Made by a program: the position numbers and the translations under genes. Shown here piece by piece: positions 31,292 to 40,532 of a DNA stretch of 64,000 nt. Each line of letters begins with the position of its first letter. The stretch's first letter is position 1. Location: the NCBI GenBank assembly GCA_963575745.1, contig CAUYUJ010009446.1, forward strand, positions 947,259 to 1,011,258, in the 5' to 3' direction. A model generated the notes under the pieces. The model was not told where the DNA came from. It searched no databases and worked only from the letters and a program-made list of their open reading frames with translations. The DNA comes from Prorocentrum cordatum. Taxonomy: Eukaryota; Sar; Dinophyceae; Prorocentrales; Prorocentraceae.

Positions 31292-32384
31292 TTTCTTCGG
31301 TTTTTGAAAGATTTTGGAGTTTGCTTCTTCTCGGCATTCCGACGGGTGAAGACGGCCCAAGAGGCCTCCAAGATCGCCCAAGAGGCCCCCAAGAGGGCCC
31401 CATGACGGCCCAAGTGGCCTCCAAGATGGCCCCAAGAGGGCCCCAAGACGGCCCAAGAGGCCTCCAACACGCCCAAGATGGCCTCCAAGACGCCCAAGAT
31501 GGCCTCCAAGACGGCCCCGAAACGCCCAAAGAGGGTCCCCCATGGCCCAGGAAGGGCCCCCAAACGGCTCCCACGCTCAGACGTTCCAGGAACCCACCAA
31601 ATGCAGAAATTGTCTCGAACTGGCCCAAGACGGCCCAAGACACCCTAGAGGCCACCAGAAGGCCAGAAGAGCCACATACATAGATTTTCCCCGAAGTTTT
31701 GGACCATTTTTGAACATTTCCTTCTTTTCCGGCCTTCCGACGGCCCGATAAACGTTCAAGAACCACCCCCAAAATCGCCGAAAGATCGCCCAAGAGGCCT
31801 CCAAAACGGCCACGATGACCTTCAAGATGCCCACGTGTTCCCCGAAGGCTTTCCAAACCGATTCGGGGAACACATGGTCCGATGGCTTGGCAGGTCTGGC
31901 CTCAACGTTCGGCCACATAGGCGCTTCCAAAAAGGCAGGGGGCGGCGGTGATTCGCCGTAGGCGTCTTAGATCCGCCGCCCCCTGTCGCTTCAGCAAAGG
32001 GGTGCCCGGCGTGCCAAACCCTGTCGGTTTTGGTTTTGGTTCTTTTTTCAAAAAAACTCTCCCAGTGGGTTTCGGCCCGTCCCGTCGGGGTCCCGGGATT
32101 TTTTCCACGGACCTCACTTCCCCAATTTTCTGCCGAAGACGGCTCCAAGATGGCCTCCAAGATGGCCAAGATGACCCAAAATGGCCTCCAAGATGGTCCA
32201 AGATGGCCTCCAAGTCCGCCCAAGATGGTCCAAGGCGGCCTCCAAGACGGCCCAAGCGAGTCCAAGAGGGCCCCAGACGGGCCAAGAGGCCCCCCAGAGG
32301 CCTCCCAGACGGCCCAAGAGGCCCCCAAGAGGTCCTCCAGGAGGGCCCGAAGAGGCCAAAATCATTGATTTTCCTTCGGTTTTT
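31292..32384 (+). repeat. GGCCCAAGAGGCC satellite array, segment 2
   Basis: Spacer (TTCTTCGGTTTTTGAAAGATT) and 22-bp units as in segment 1, with a hairpin cassette at 31832. Interrupted at 32385 by Hel-B. Confidence 0.85.
31832..32110 (+). repeat. Hairpin cassette, copy 3
   Basis: Both inverted repeats are present. One base differs in the loop of the second (GTCTTAGAT for GTCTTCGAT). Confidence 0.85.
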
Positions 32385-32444
32385 CCCCACATCCAAAGTG
32401 GGGTTCTTGTTTTTTCTGGACACCACGCGCAGGAACAGGAACCC

Positions 32445-32635
32445 ACCATGATCATCACATTCACACACACTGACTCACTCACACACTCACTCACTCACTC
32501 ACTGACTCATCAGCACTCACATATGATGATGGGTGTGCGCGTGCGAGAGTGTGATGATGATCATCATCATCATCATCGCCAGTCAGTCAGTCAGTCACTC
32601 ACTCACTCACTCGCCTTGGGCTTCGTCTGTGAGTG
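32445..32635 (+). repeat. Hel-B CACT and ATC microsatellites
   Basis: CACTCACT at 32463-32505 and 32595-32612, GTCA runs at 32580-32595 and (ATC)n at 32559-32577. Equivalent in position to the GAT tract of Hel-A. Confidence 0.85.
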
Positions 32636-33290
32636 AATTATGAGGAAGTCTCAGGCGGGAACCCCCTCCCTATGGGGCCCGCGGATTATGTTATTAATCC
32701 GAGCGGGTCATCGGGATCCTGTAACTGTCGTCACTTTTGGGCTCCTGAGGCCTGAATCTGGAGGAAGTCTCAGCCGGGGGCCTCGCCTGTGAGTAAATTG
32801 CGAGGAAGTCTCAGGCGGGAACCCTTCCCTATGGGGCCCGCGGATTATGTTATTAATCCGAGCGGGCCATCGGGATCCTGTAACTGTCGTCACTTTTGGG
32901 CTCCTGAGGCCTGAATCTGGAGGAAGTCTCAGGCGGGGGCATCGCCTGTGAGTAAATTGCGAAGAAGTCTCATGCGGGAGCCCCTCCCTATGGGGCCCGC
33001 GGATTATGTTATTAATCCGAGCGGGTCATCGGGATCCTGTAACTGTCGTCACTTTTGGGCTCCTGAGGCCTGAATCTGGAGGAAGTCTCAGGCGGGAGCC
33101 TCGTCTCTGAGTGAATTGCGAGGAAGTCTCAGGCGGTAGCCCCCTCCCTATGGGGCCCGCAGATCATTTCACTAATCCGAACGAGTCGTCGGGTTCCTGT
33201 AACTGTCGTCAATTTTTGGCCTCCTCAGGCCTGAATATGGAGGAAGTCTCAGGCGGGAGCCTCGTCTGTGAGTGAATTGCGAATGAATTC
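32636..33290 (+). repeat. Hel-B ~155-160-bp tandem repeats
   Basis: About four copies of the reverse complement of the 9361-9960 repeat, with TAACTGTCGTCA and GGAAGTCTCAGGCGGG in each. The first three are more alike than those of Hel-A, suggesting local homogenisation. Confidence 0.88.
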
Positions 33291-33375
33291 GTGTTCCAAG
33301 AACACCATTCCCAGGCCACATTCTGAATGCCCCGAGCCAACTGTAGGACACTTCGTGTTCGTCGTGTTCCCAGAG
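33290..33375 (-). repeat. Single copy of the 73-bp minisatellite unit in Hel-B
   Basis: Reverse complement contains CACGAAGTG, CCTACAGTTGGCTC, GGGCATTCAGAATGTGGCC and GGGAATGG, matching the arrays at 57150-57590 and 59525-59990. Confidence 0.75.
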
Positions 33376-33387
33376 CGCTATTCCCGG

Positions 33388-33580
33388 CACGTATCCACTG
33401 GGACGCACCCTGTGCGCTTCCTCTGGGTCGTGCCCCCGCACGTATCCACTGGGACGCACCCTGTGCGCTTCCTCTGGGTCGTGCCCCCGGCACGTATCCA
33501 CTGGGACGCACCCCTGTGCGCTTCCTCTGGGTCGTGTTCCGGCACGTATCCACTGGGACGCACCCTGTGCGTTTCCGAGA
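33388..33580 (+). repeat. ~51-bp tandem repeat in Hel-B
   Basis: Four copies of CACGTATCCACTGGGACGCA at about 33388, 33438, 33490 and 33543, each followed by CTGTGCG and, in the first three, CTTCCTCTGGGTCGTG. It takes the place of most of the helicase gene. Confidence 0.9.
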
Positions 33581-33585
33581 GACGA

Positions 33586-33829
33586 GGACGCTGGCCGCAC
33601 GGGCATGTCGGATGAGCAGTGGTGGCTGCACCTCTACGTCATGATCTCCCGCGCCACGTGCATGCGGAACATGCTGATCCTGCGGCCGCCGCCGCGGGAG
33701 CTCCTGGAGCGAGGGCCGCCGGCGTCCTTGCGGAAGGCGCTGCTGGAGTTCGACAAGAGAGCGGTTTTGTCCAGGGCGGAGGCGGAGCAGCTCGCGGCAA
33801 AGCTGGGCTTCGTGCCGCCTCCCGCCTGA
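33586..33829 (+). pseudogene. Hel-B remnant of the Pif1-like helicase C-terminus
   Basis: About 80 codons beginning DEDAGRTGMSDEQWW and including LYVMISRATCMRN (SF1 motif VI; SRAT here against PRAT in Hel-A). It ends EAEQLAAKLGFVPPPA with the same stop position as Hel-A. It has no ATP-binding motifs and cannot be a helicase. It shows that Hel-B descends from a coding element. The motif VI Ser suggests its parent was not exactly this Hel-A copy. Confidence 0.88.
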
Positions 33830-33839
33830 GCGTGGCTGC

Positions 33840-34288
33840 GCCCCGCTCGAAGCCCGCGGGGTTGTCCCAACGGTTTGGTCTTGCGCGCCAGCGGCTCGCG
33901 GGGTTGTCCCGACAGCCTGGCCCGCGGGGTTGTCCCAACGGTTGCGCGACGCGGCCATCAGAGAACGCGCCAGTCCAATGCTGGCCGAGGCGGCGACGGC
34001 GCCGAGGAACATCGACTTGCTTGCCCCGCCCAGGTGGAGGGGGAGGTGCACGTAGAGAAGCGGCAGGAGGAAGATGAGGAGGGGGAGGGTATGGGGGAGG
34101 GCGATGATAAGGAGGAGGTGGAGAAGGAGGAGGGGGAGGTAGACAGAGGGGGAAGGGAGAAATAGAAGAAGGAGGGAAAAGAGAGGGCAGAGGAGAGGGC
34201 GAGAGGAGGGTGTTTGCCATGGCCAGGAGGAAAGGGAGAAGGGCACGCAAAAAAGATTATCATGTGGGGTCCTTCCGTCGGAGTAATT
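33840..34288 (+). repeat. Hel-B 3' tail
   Basis: Three GTTGTCCC(A/G)AC(A/G)G units (33857-33945), then a purine-rich GGA/GAG tract (34060-34235) and the right terminus. Confidence 0.75.
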
Positions 34289-34789
34289 GAAGGATTTTGG
34301 AATTTGCTTCTTCTCTGCATTCCGACGGCTCCAGACGGCCCAAGAGGCCCCCAAGATCGCCCAAGAGGCCCCCAAGAGAGCCCCATGACGGCCCAAGTGG
34401 CCTCCAAGATGGCCCCAAGAGGGCCCCAAGACGGCCCAAGAGGCCTCCAACACGCCCAAGATGGCCTCCAAGACGGCCCCGAAGCGCCCCAAGAGGGTCC
34501 ACCGTTGGCCCAGAAAGGCCCCCAAGACGGCCCCCGACGGCGTCAGACGTGCCAGGAACCTACCAAGATGGCCGAAGTTGGCTCGAAACTAGCCCAAAAG
34601 GGGCCCAAGAGGCCCCCAAGAGGGCCTCCAGGAAGGCCGAAGAGGTCAAAAACATTGTTTTTCCTTAGGTTTTGTGACGCATTTTGGCATTTCCTTCTTT
34701 TCGGCCTTCCGACGGCCCAAGAGCCCCCAAAGATCGCCGAAAGATCGCCCAAGAGGCCTCCAAGACGGCCAAGATGACCTTCAAGACGC

Positions 34790-34835
34790 CCACGTGTTCC
34801 CCGAAGGCTTTCCAAACCGATTCGGGGAACACTCC
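34790..34835 (+). repeat. Hairpin cassette, partial copy 4
   Basis: Only the first inverted repeat (GTGTTCCCCGAA … TTCGGGGAACAC) is present. The 22-bp units follow at once, so the rest was deleted or never acquired. Confidence 0.8.
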
Positions 34836-35587
34836 AAGATGGCCTCCAAGATGGCCAAGATGGCCGAAGATGGCCTCCAAGATGGTCCAAGATGGCCTCC
34901 ACGTCCGCCCAAGATGGTCCAAGACGGCCTCCAAGACGGCCCAAGAGAGTCCAAGACGGCCCAAGAGGCCCCCCAGAGGCCTCCCAGACGGCCCAAGAGG
35001 CCTCCAAGGGGTCCTCCAATCTCGCCCGAAGAGGCCAAAATCATTTATTTTTCCCTCGGTTTTTGAAGGATTTTGGAATCTGCTTCTTCTCGGCATTCCG
35101 ACGGCTCAAGACGGCCCAAGAGGCCCCCAAGATCGCCCAAGAGGCCCCCAAGAGGGCCTCATGACGGCCCAAGCGGCCTCCAAGATGGCCCCAAGACGGC
35201 CCAAGATGCCTCCAACACGCCCAAGATGGCCTCCAAGACGCCCAAGATAGCCTCCACGACGGCCCCGAAGCGCCCCAAGAGGGTCCCTCGTTGGCCCAGA
35301 AAGGCCCCCAAGACGGCTCCCGACGGCGTCAGACGTGCCAGGAACCCACAAAGATGGCCGAAGCTGGCTCGAAACTAGCCCAAAGGGGCCCAAGAGGCCC
35401 CCAAGAGGGCCTCCAGGAGGGCCAGAAGAGGCCAGAAACATTGATTTCCTTAGGTTTTGTGACGCATTTTGACATTTCCTTCTTTTCGGCCTTCCGACGG
35501 CCCCAGGCGGCCCAAGAGCCCCCAAAGATCGCCGAACGATCGCCCAAGAGGCCTCCAAGACGGCCAAGATGACCTTCAAGACGCCCA

Positions 35588-35870
35588 CGTGTTCCCCGAA
35601 GGCTTTCCAAACCGATTCGGGGAACACATGGTCCGATGGCTTGGCAGGTCTGGCCTCAACGTTCAGCCACATAAGCGCTTCCACAAATGCAGGGGGCGGC
35701 GGTGATTCGCCGTAGGCGTCTTCGATCCGCCGCCCCCTGTCGATTCATCGCAGGGGTGCCTGGCGTGCTAGACGATTTCGGTTTCGGTTTTGGTTCTTTT
35801 TCCCAAAGAACTCACCCTGGGGCTTCGGCCCGTCCCGCCGGGCACCCGGAAAGGAGCACAGTTCCCCAAT
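35588..35870 (+). repeat. Hairpin cassette, copy 5
   Basis: Both inverted repeats intact; AACTCACCCTGGGGC replaces the usual AACTCTCCCAGTGGG. Confidence 0.85.
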
Positions 35871-37129
35871 TTTTCACTCAAAATGGCCCCAGATAGCCTC
35901 GAAGATGGCCACGTTGGCCCAAGATGGTCCACTATAACTTCCAAGTCCGCCCAAGATGGTCCAAGATGGCCTCCAAGAGGGCCCAAGAGAGTCCAAGATC
36001 CCTCCACGTTCGCCCAAGAAGCCTTCAAGACGGCCAAAGACGACCCAAGAGGCCTCCAAGAGGTCCTCAAGGAGGGCCCGAATATGCCCAAATCATTGAT
36101 TTTCCATAGGGGTTTAAAGGGTTTTGAAATTCGCTTCTTCTCGGCTTTCCGACAGCTCAAGACGGCCCAAGAGGCCCCAAAGATCGCCCACGAGGCCTCC
36201 AATATGGCCCCAGGACGGCCCAAGAGGCCCCCAAGACGGCCCCCAGAGGGCCCCAAGACGGGCCAAGAGGCCTCCAAGACGCCCACGATGGCCTCTAAGA
36301 CGGCCCCGAAGCACCCAAGGAAGGCCCCAAGTCGTCCCAGAGAGGCCGCAAAGACGGCTTCCGACGGTGTCAGACGGGCCAGGGGCCCACCAAGATGGGC
36401 GAAGCTGGCTCCAGGCTAGCCCAAGACGACCCAAGAGGCCTTCAAGAGGGCCCCTAGGAGGGCTCGAAGAGGCCAGAATCGTTGGTTTTCCTCTGGCTTT
36501 TGACGGATTTTAGCATTTGCTTCTTTTCGGCCTTCCGACGGCCCGAGACGGCCCGAGAGCCCCCAAAGATCGCCCCAAGATAACCCAAGAGGCCTCCAAG
36601 ATGGCCCCAGAACGGCCCAAGAGGCCCCCAAGACGGCCCAAGACGGCCCAGAAGACGCCCAATATGCCTCCAAGACGGACCAAGAGCATTCCAAGGAGGC
36701 CCCAAGTCGGCCCGGAGATGCCCCCCAAACTGCTTCCGACGGCATCAGACGGGTCAGGAGCCCACCAAGACGACCGAAGATGGCCCTCAGATGGCCCAAG
36801 ACGGTCCAAGAGGCCTCCAAGAGGGCCCCCAGAAAGGCCCGAAAAGGCCAAAATCATCCCCCATGAGTTTTTGAAGGATTTTGGCATTTGCTTTTTGGTC
36901 AGTCTTCCGACGGCCTGGCTCCAGGACGGCCCAAGTGCTCCCAAAGATCCCCCAAGAGGTCCAAGACGGCCCCAAGAGGCCCCCAAGACGGCCCAAGAGG
37001 CCTCCAAGACGCTCAAGATGGCCTCCAAGACGGCCCAAGAGCCCTCCAAGACGTCCCCCCCAGAAGGCCCGAAAGGGTCAAAATGGCCTCCAGACGGCCA
37101 AGATGACCTTCAAGATGCCCACGTGTTCC

Positions 37130-37260
37130 CCGAAGGCTTTCCAAACTGATTCGGGGAACACATGGTCCGATGGCTTGGCAGGTCTGGCCTCAACGTTCGG
37201 CCACATAGGCGCTTCCACAAAGGCAGGGGGAGGCGGCGATTCGCCGTAGGCGTCTTCGAT
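37130..37260 (+). repeat. Hairpin cassette, truncated copy 6, end of the array
   Basis: The first inverted repeat has one mismatch outside the stem (AACTGATTCGG). The second has only its left half (GGGGGAGGCGGCGATTCGCC), and the array ends at GTCTTCGAT. Confidence 0.8.
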
Positions 37261-37314
37261 ACATAAAACATCCAATGCGGACCCGTATCGAGGAGGCACT
37301 TTTCTGGGTGCACC

Positions 37315-37450
37315 ACCTCCTCCTCCTCCTTGTCTTCCCCCTCCCCCTCCTCCTCCTCCTCCTCCTCCTCTTCCTTCTCCTCCGCCCTCTCCCTCCTCCC
37401 TCCTCCCCCGCGGGCTTCTTCCTCTCCCTCCTCCAGCTCCTCCGCGCCCC
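37315..37450 (+). repeat. (CTC)n-rich tract
   Basis: CTC/TCC trinucleotides with short interruptions. The rest of 37261-37568 holds nothing I recognise. Confidence 0.85.
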
Positions 37451-37576
37451 GCTCCCCCCCCTCCTCCCAACCCGCCCCCGGCAGAGTCCTGTTGTTCACG
37501 TAGAGCTGCGGCCAGGCTGGACTCGGCAACTCGTCCACGAATGCCCCGGAGTACGCCAGATCCTGAAGAGCCAGAG

Positions 37577-37782
37577 TTAGGGCGGGCATGTCCCTCTACA
37601 GGCGGATTTTGAACGAAACACAAAAAACAATACGCAAAAATAGCAGGTCATGTTTCAAAACATCGTCCCCAGAGTTTCTTTTTCTTTGTTGTTGTTTGTT
37701 TGCTTGTTTCTTTCTTTGTTTGCTTTTGGTTTTTCTTCCAAGGTTTGAGTACTCCCCCTGTGGAGGGACAGGCCCGACCCTA
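37577..37782 (+). mobile_element. MITE-1
   Basis: Flanked by AGCCAGAG (37569-37576 and 37783-37790), an 8-bp target-site duplication. Ends TTAGGGCGGGC … GCCCGACCCTA are inverted repeats with TGTCCCTCTACAGG-like interiors. At 206 bp it is the longest copy, with an inner T-rich stretch (TTTGTTGTTGTTTG). Confidence 0.85.
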
Positions 37783-37790
37783 AGCCAGAG

Positions 37791-38629
37791 GCCTCCTGGC
37801 CCCCTCCTTCTCCCCGCCTCCGCCTGGCCTCCCTCCTGCCCCCGTGCCGACGCCTGCCTCGGCCCTGCGGCCTCCCCTGCTCGAGCGTGGCCGCCTCCGA
37901 GCTCGCCCCGCCCTCTCCCGCCCCGCCTGCTCTGCCGCCCTCCCCTCCGCGCTGCCGGAGCGCTGCCGCTCGACCTCCCCCGAGGCCGATCGGAGCGGGG
38001 AGCCCGGTCCCGCGCGACATCTCTTTGGCGCACGCCTCCTTCGTCCCACCGTGGGCTCTCCGTGCCCCTCCGTCGCTCTGCCTCTCCCCGTCTCCGGCCC
38101 CGCCGAACACCCGTCGCGGCGCGGCCGGAGGAACTGCTGCGATCGTCCCCGCTCGTCTCTCACAGGTGCCTTCTCGTGCCCCTCTGCCGATCCTCCTGAT
38201 CCTCGTCGAGCTCAGACGCATGACGCAGTCGATTTCCGCGTCCAACTCTGTGCGGCAACGTGGTGCCCCGCTTTGCAGAGAAGCTCCCGACGGGGAGGTG
38301 AGCAGTGCTTGACTGAGGCTCGAGGAGCGTGGAATGGTCCCTGTCTCAACTTTTGCTAGACCTAGATGTTTCAGGCGCGGCTCAATTACATTCCCTCGGC
38401 GAATTTCATCAGGTAGTGGCCCTACTGGGCATTTTGGCTTGGTGCCTATCTTTTATCGCCAGCAACAACCTGCCCATGCTGCCCTGGCGTGAGCGCCTTT
38501 GAGATCCAATCGCGCGCTACAAGGTGCATTGGGAAGGCGGGCATCCGCTGCACCTGCGGTGCCGACCTCCCCAAACAAATTAAGCAGATAGCACAACTCA
38601 CGAACGGAACGCATATCTAGAGGCCTCCT
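37791..38629. other. GC-rich unassigned sequence
   Basis: 37790-38230 is very GC-rich with Pro/Arg/Ala-biased frames on both strands. 38230-38629 is more balanced. No supported gene. Confidence 0.4.
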
Positions 38630-38845
38630 AGACGATGTCCGAGCAGATGGGGTCGGAGGATCTCGCCGCATCGCCGATACACCGCCGATGCATCGGCGAT
38701 GCATCGGCCATGCACTGGCGACGTCGGCGATGCATCGGCGACGTCGGCGTGGAGAAAATCGGGCCCCGCATCGAGCCGCATCGCCGATGCATCGCCGATG
38801 CAGTGGCGATGCGGCGCGGAGCTCCGACCCCCTCTGCTCCGACCC
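38630..38845. repeat. Cluster of ATCGGCGA / TCGCCGAT palindromic units
   Basis: At least nine overlapping GCATCGGCGATGC-like units. The preceding GTCCGAGCAGATGGGGTCGGA and the following GAGCCGCATCGCCGATGC recur at 54575-54700. Confidence 0.75.
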
Positions 38846-40064
38846 CGACTGGGAGGCCTAGGATACCCCTACTGGGCTCCTCGCTCGTGGGTGCAGACGT
38901 GCCCCGAATTCTCCGAGCAGGCGCAGCACAGCGCCTAGCCCCCCTGCCTGACGGCCTCTCGCCTGCAGGCAGCCCCTGCAGCTCGACCCGCCTCTTCGCC
39001 CCGTGGCCAGACCGCGCAGCGCGTGCCGCCACGTGAGGGCCCCGGGAGCTCGAGGCGGCCAGGGGGTCCGACCTGGATGGGGCCCCAGAAAATCGATCGA
39101 GGAGGGGGGGGGGCGAGGGCAAATCGGTCAAAACCGGTCCCCGGAACCATCCTGGGGACCACCCCGGATCCGCGTGTTGGACGGCCCCGGGGCGCGGCAA
39201 GGGCCTCCAGAGGCCGAGGCAGAAAACCCTCGTCGAATTCAGCACCTCGAACCTCCTGCCCCCCCCCTTCCTGCTCGCCGGCACCGGTGCTGGGCCGCCT
39301 CGGGCCCCCAGCCGGTTTTCCAGCCCGAGACCTCGACTGCAGGCGCCGCCCCAGCGCACGCCCCTTCACTGGAAGGCAGCGCCGGCCTGCCCCTGAAGCT
39401 CCGGCCAGTGGCCCCGGAGGGCGGCTTCGGCCGGCGCTTCCTGTCGGGGTGGGCGAAAGTGGCAGTGTTTGACCGATCCGTATCCCCACCGGTGTGGCCT
39501 TGGTCCCACTGGCCGATTCCCCCCCCCAGACATGGGGATGCAGGCTGCTCCCTTCGAGTGTCGAGGGGCCCAACATCCGTGGGACGGTGAGGGGGGGGGA
39601 ACAGGGATCGGTTCAACAATGCTGAGCGATAAGGGGGGGTGCAGCACAAGGGCGGGGCCCAGACGTCCCATCCCTTCTCCAGGGCCGCCTTTTCGCCCCG
39701 AGTCGCTTTTCAACGGTCCCGGGGCCTGGCGAGGCCCCCTGGAGCTCGAAAACTGCCGAACACTTCCCGTCGTGATTTTTCGGTGCGACGCGAGGGGGTC
39801 CAGGAAGGCGGCGGGGGGGGGAGCACAAGGGCGCTTCACGAGTCGGCTGCACGTGCAGCCGGCTCCTCGGGCGCCCGCGCTGCGCCAGGGGCCGGCCGTG
39901 CACGGAGGGAAGCGCCCAGCGGTCCGAAGCCGGAGGCACGCCGAAGTCTTTCGTGCCCCTCGGCTGCGCGCACGAGGGGCCCCAGGCAGGAGCGGCCTCT
40001 GGTGCGCGCCTTTTTGTCCACCTGGGATCCTTCTCTCCCCCCTCCTCTCCAGGCTGCGCCAGTG

Positions 40065-40224
40065 TCAGGTCGGGCATGTCCCCCTACAGGGGGATTTTGG
40101 ACGAAAAATCAAACATACCCCAAAAAAGCTCTAACAGAGTCAACAAATACTCAAAAAATCCGCCCCAGACTATTTCTGGACTATTTTTGAATACTCCTCC
40201 TGTAGAGGGACAGGCCCGACTCAA
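40065..40224 (+). mobile_element. MITE-2
   Basis: 160 bp with the 8-bp duplication CGCCAGTG on both sides (40057-40064, 40225-40232). Ends TCAGGTCGGGC and GCCCGACTCAA. The interior is A-rich (GACGAAAAATCAAAC). Confidence 0.9.
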
Positions 40225-40375
40225 CGCCAGTGCCAAGCCCGCGGGTACATCATACGCCGTCAGCGTGAAAAGATCGCCTTTCCTTGCCTCTCCCCTCCGC
40301 CCCCTCTCCCCTTTGCCCCTCTTCCTCCTCTCCTTCGCGTTTCCTTGCCTCTCCCCTCCGCCTCTCCCCTTTGCC

Positions 40376-40532
40376 TTAAGTCGGGCCTGTCCTCCCACAG
40401 GGGGATTTTTGGACGAAGAATCAACCAAAATGCACCAAAAATGGCCAGAAATAGTCAAGACATCTTCCCCAGACTATTTCTTGACTGACTCTTTTTGGAT
40501 ATTCCACATGTAGAGGGACAGTCCCGACTCAA
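40376..40532 (+). mobile_element. MITE-3
   Basis: 157 bp with the 8-bp duplication CCTTTGCC (40368-40375, 40533-40540). Ends TTAAGTCGGGC and GTCCCGACTCAA. It lies 150 bp from MITE-2. Confidence 0.9.

Larger units (their letters stand above)
32385..34288 (+). mobile_element. Hel-B: internally deleted relative of Hel-A
   Basis: Same left hairpin (CCCCACATCCAAAGTGGGG at 32385) and right end (ATGTGGGGTCCTTCCGTCGG then AGTAATT, ending 34288) as Hel-A, in the opposite orientation. It keeps the microsatellite, ~160-bp repeats, the last ~80 helicase codons and the tail. It lacks the first ~575 codons of the Hel-A helicase frame; a minisatellite takes their place. The host spacer reads CCTTCGGTTTTT before and GAAGGATTTTGG after, which is the uninterrupted spacer of other satellite copies, so the insertion point is resolved to within the T run. 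Confidence 0.88.
34289..37260 (+). repeat. GGCCCAAGAGGCC satellite array, segment 3
   Basis: Continues the array after Hel-B, with spacers near 34289, 34660, 35045, 35440, 36100 and 36850, and hairpin cassettes at 34790 (partial), 35588 and 37130. Copies from about 35870 to 37080 are the most diverged. Confidence 0.85.

Noticed and set aside
26124-37060. Dozens of overlapping Pro/Arg/Lys- or Trp/Gly/Leu-rich frames on both strands
   Set aside because: The ~22-bp satellite lacks stops in all frames; the frames overlap each other and have no family resemblance.
37588-38360. GC-rich overlapping frames on both strands
   Set aside because: Compositional artefacts (Pro/Arg/Ala) with no motif; one frame runs through MITE-1.
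38628-39649. Arg/Gly/Pro-rich minus-strand frames up to 243 residues
   Set aside because: They cross palindromic and dispersed repeats, overlap plus-strand frames of equal length and show no domain.
40376-40532. piggyBac-like element using TTAA as the duplicated target
   Set aside because: The TTAA-like tips belong to the element; an exact 8-bp duplication lies outside them in all five copies.
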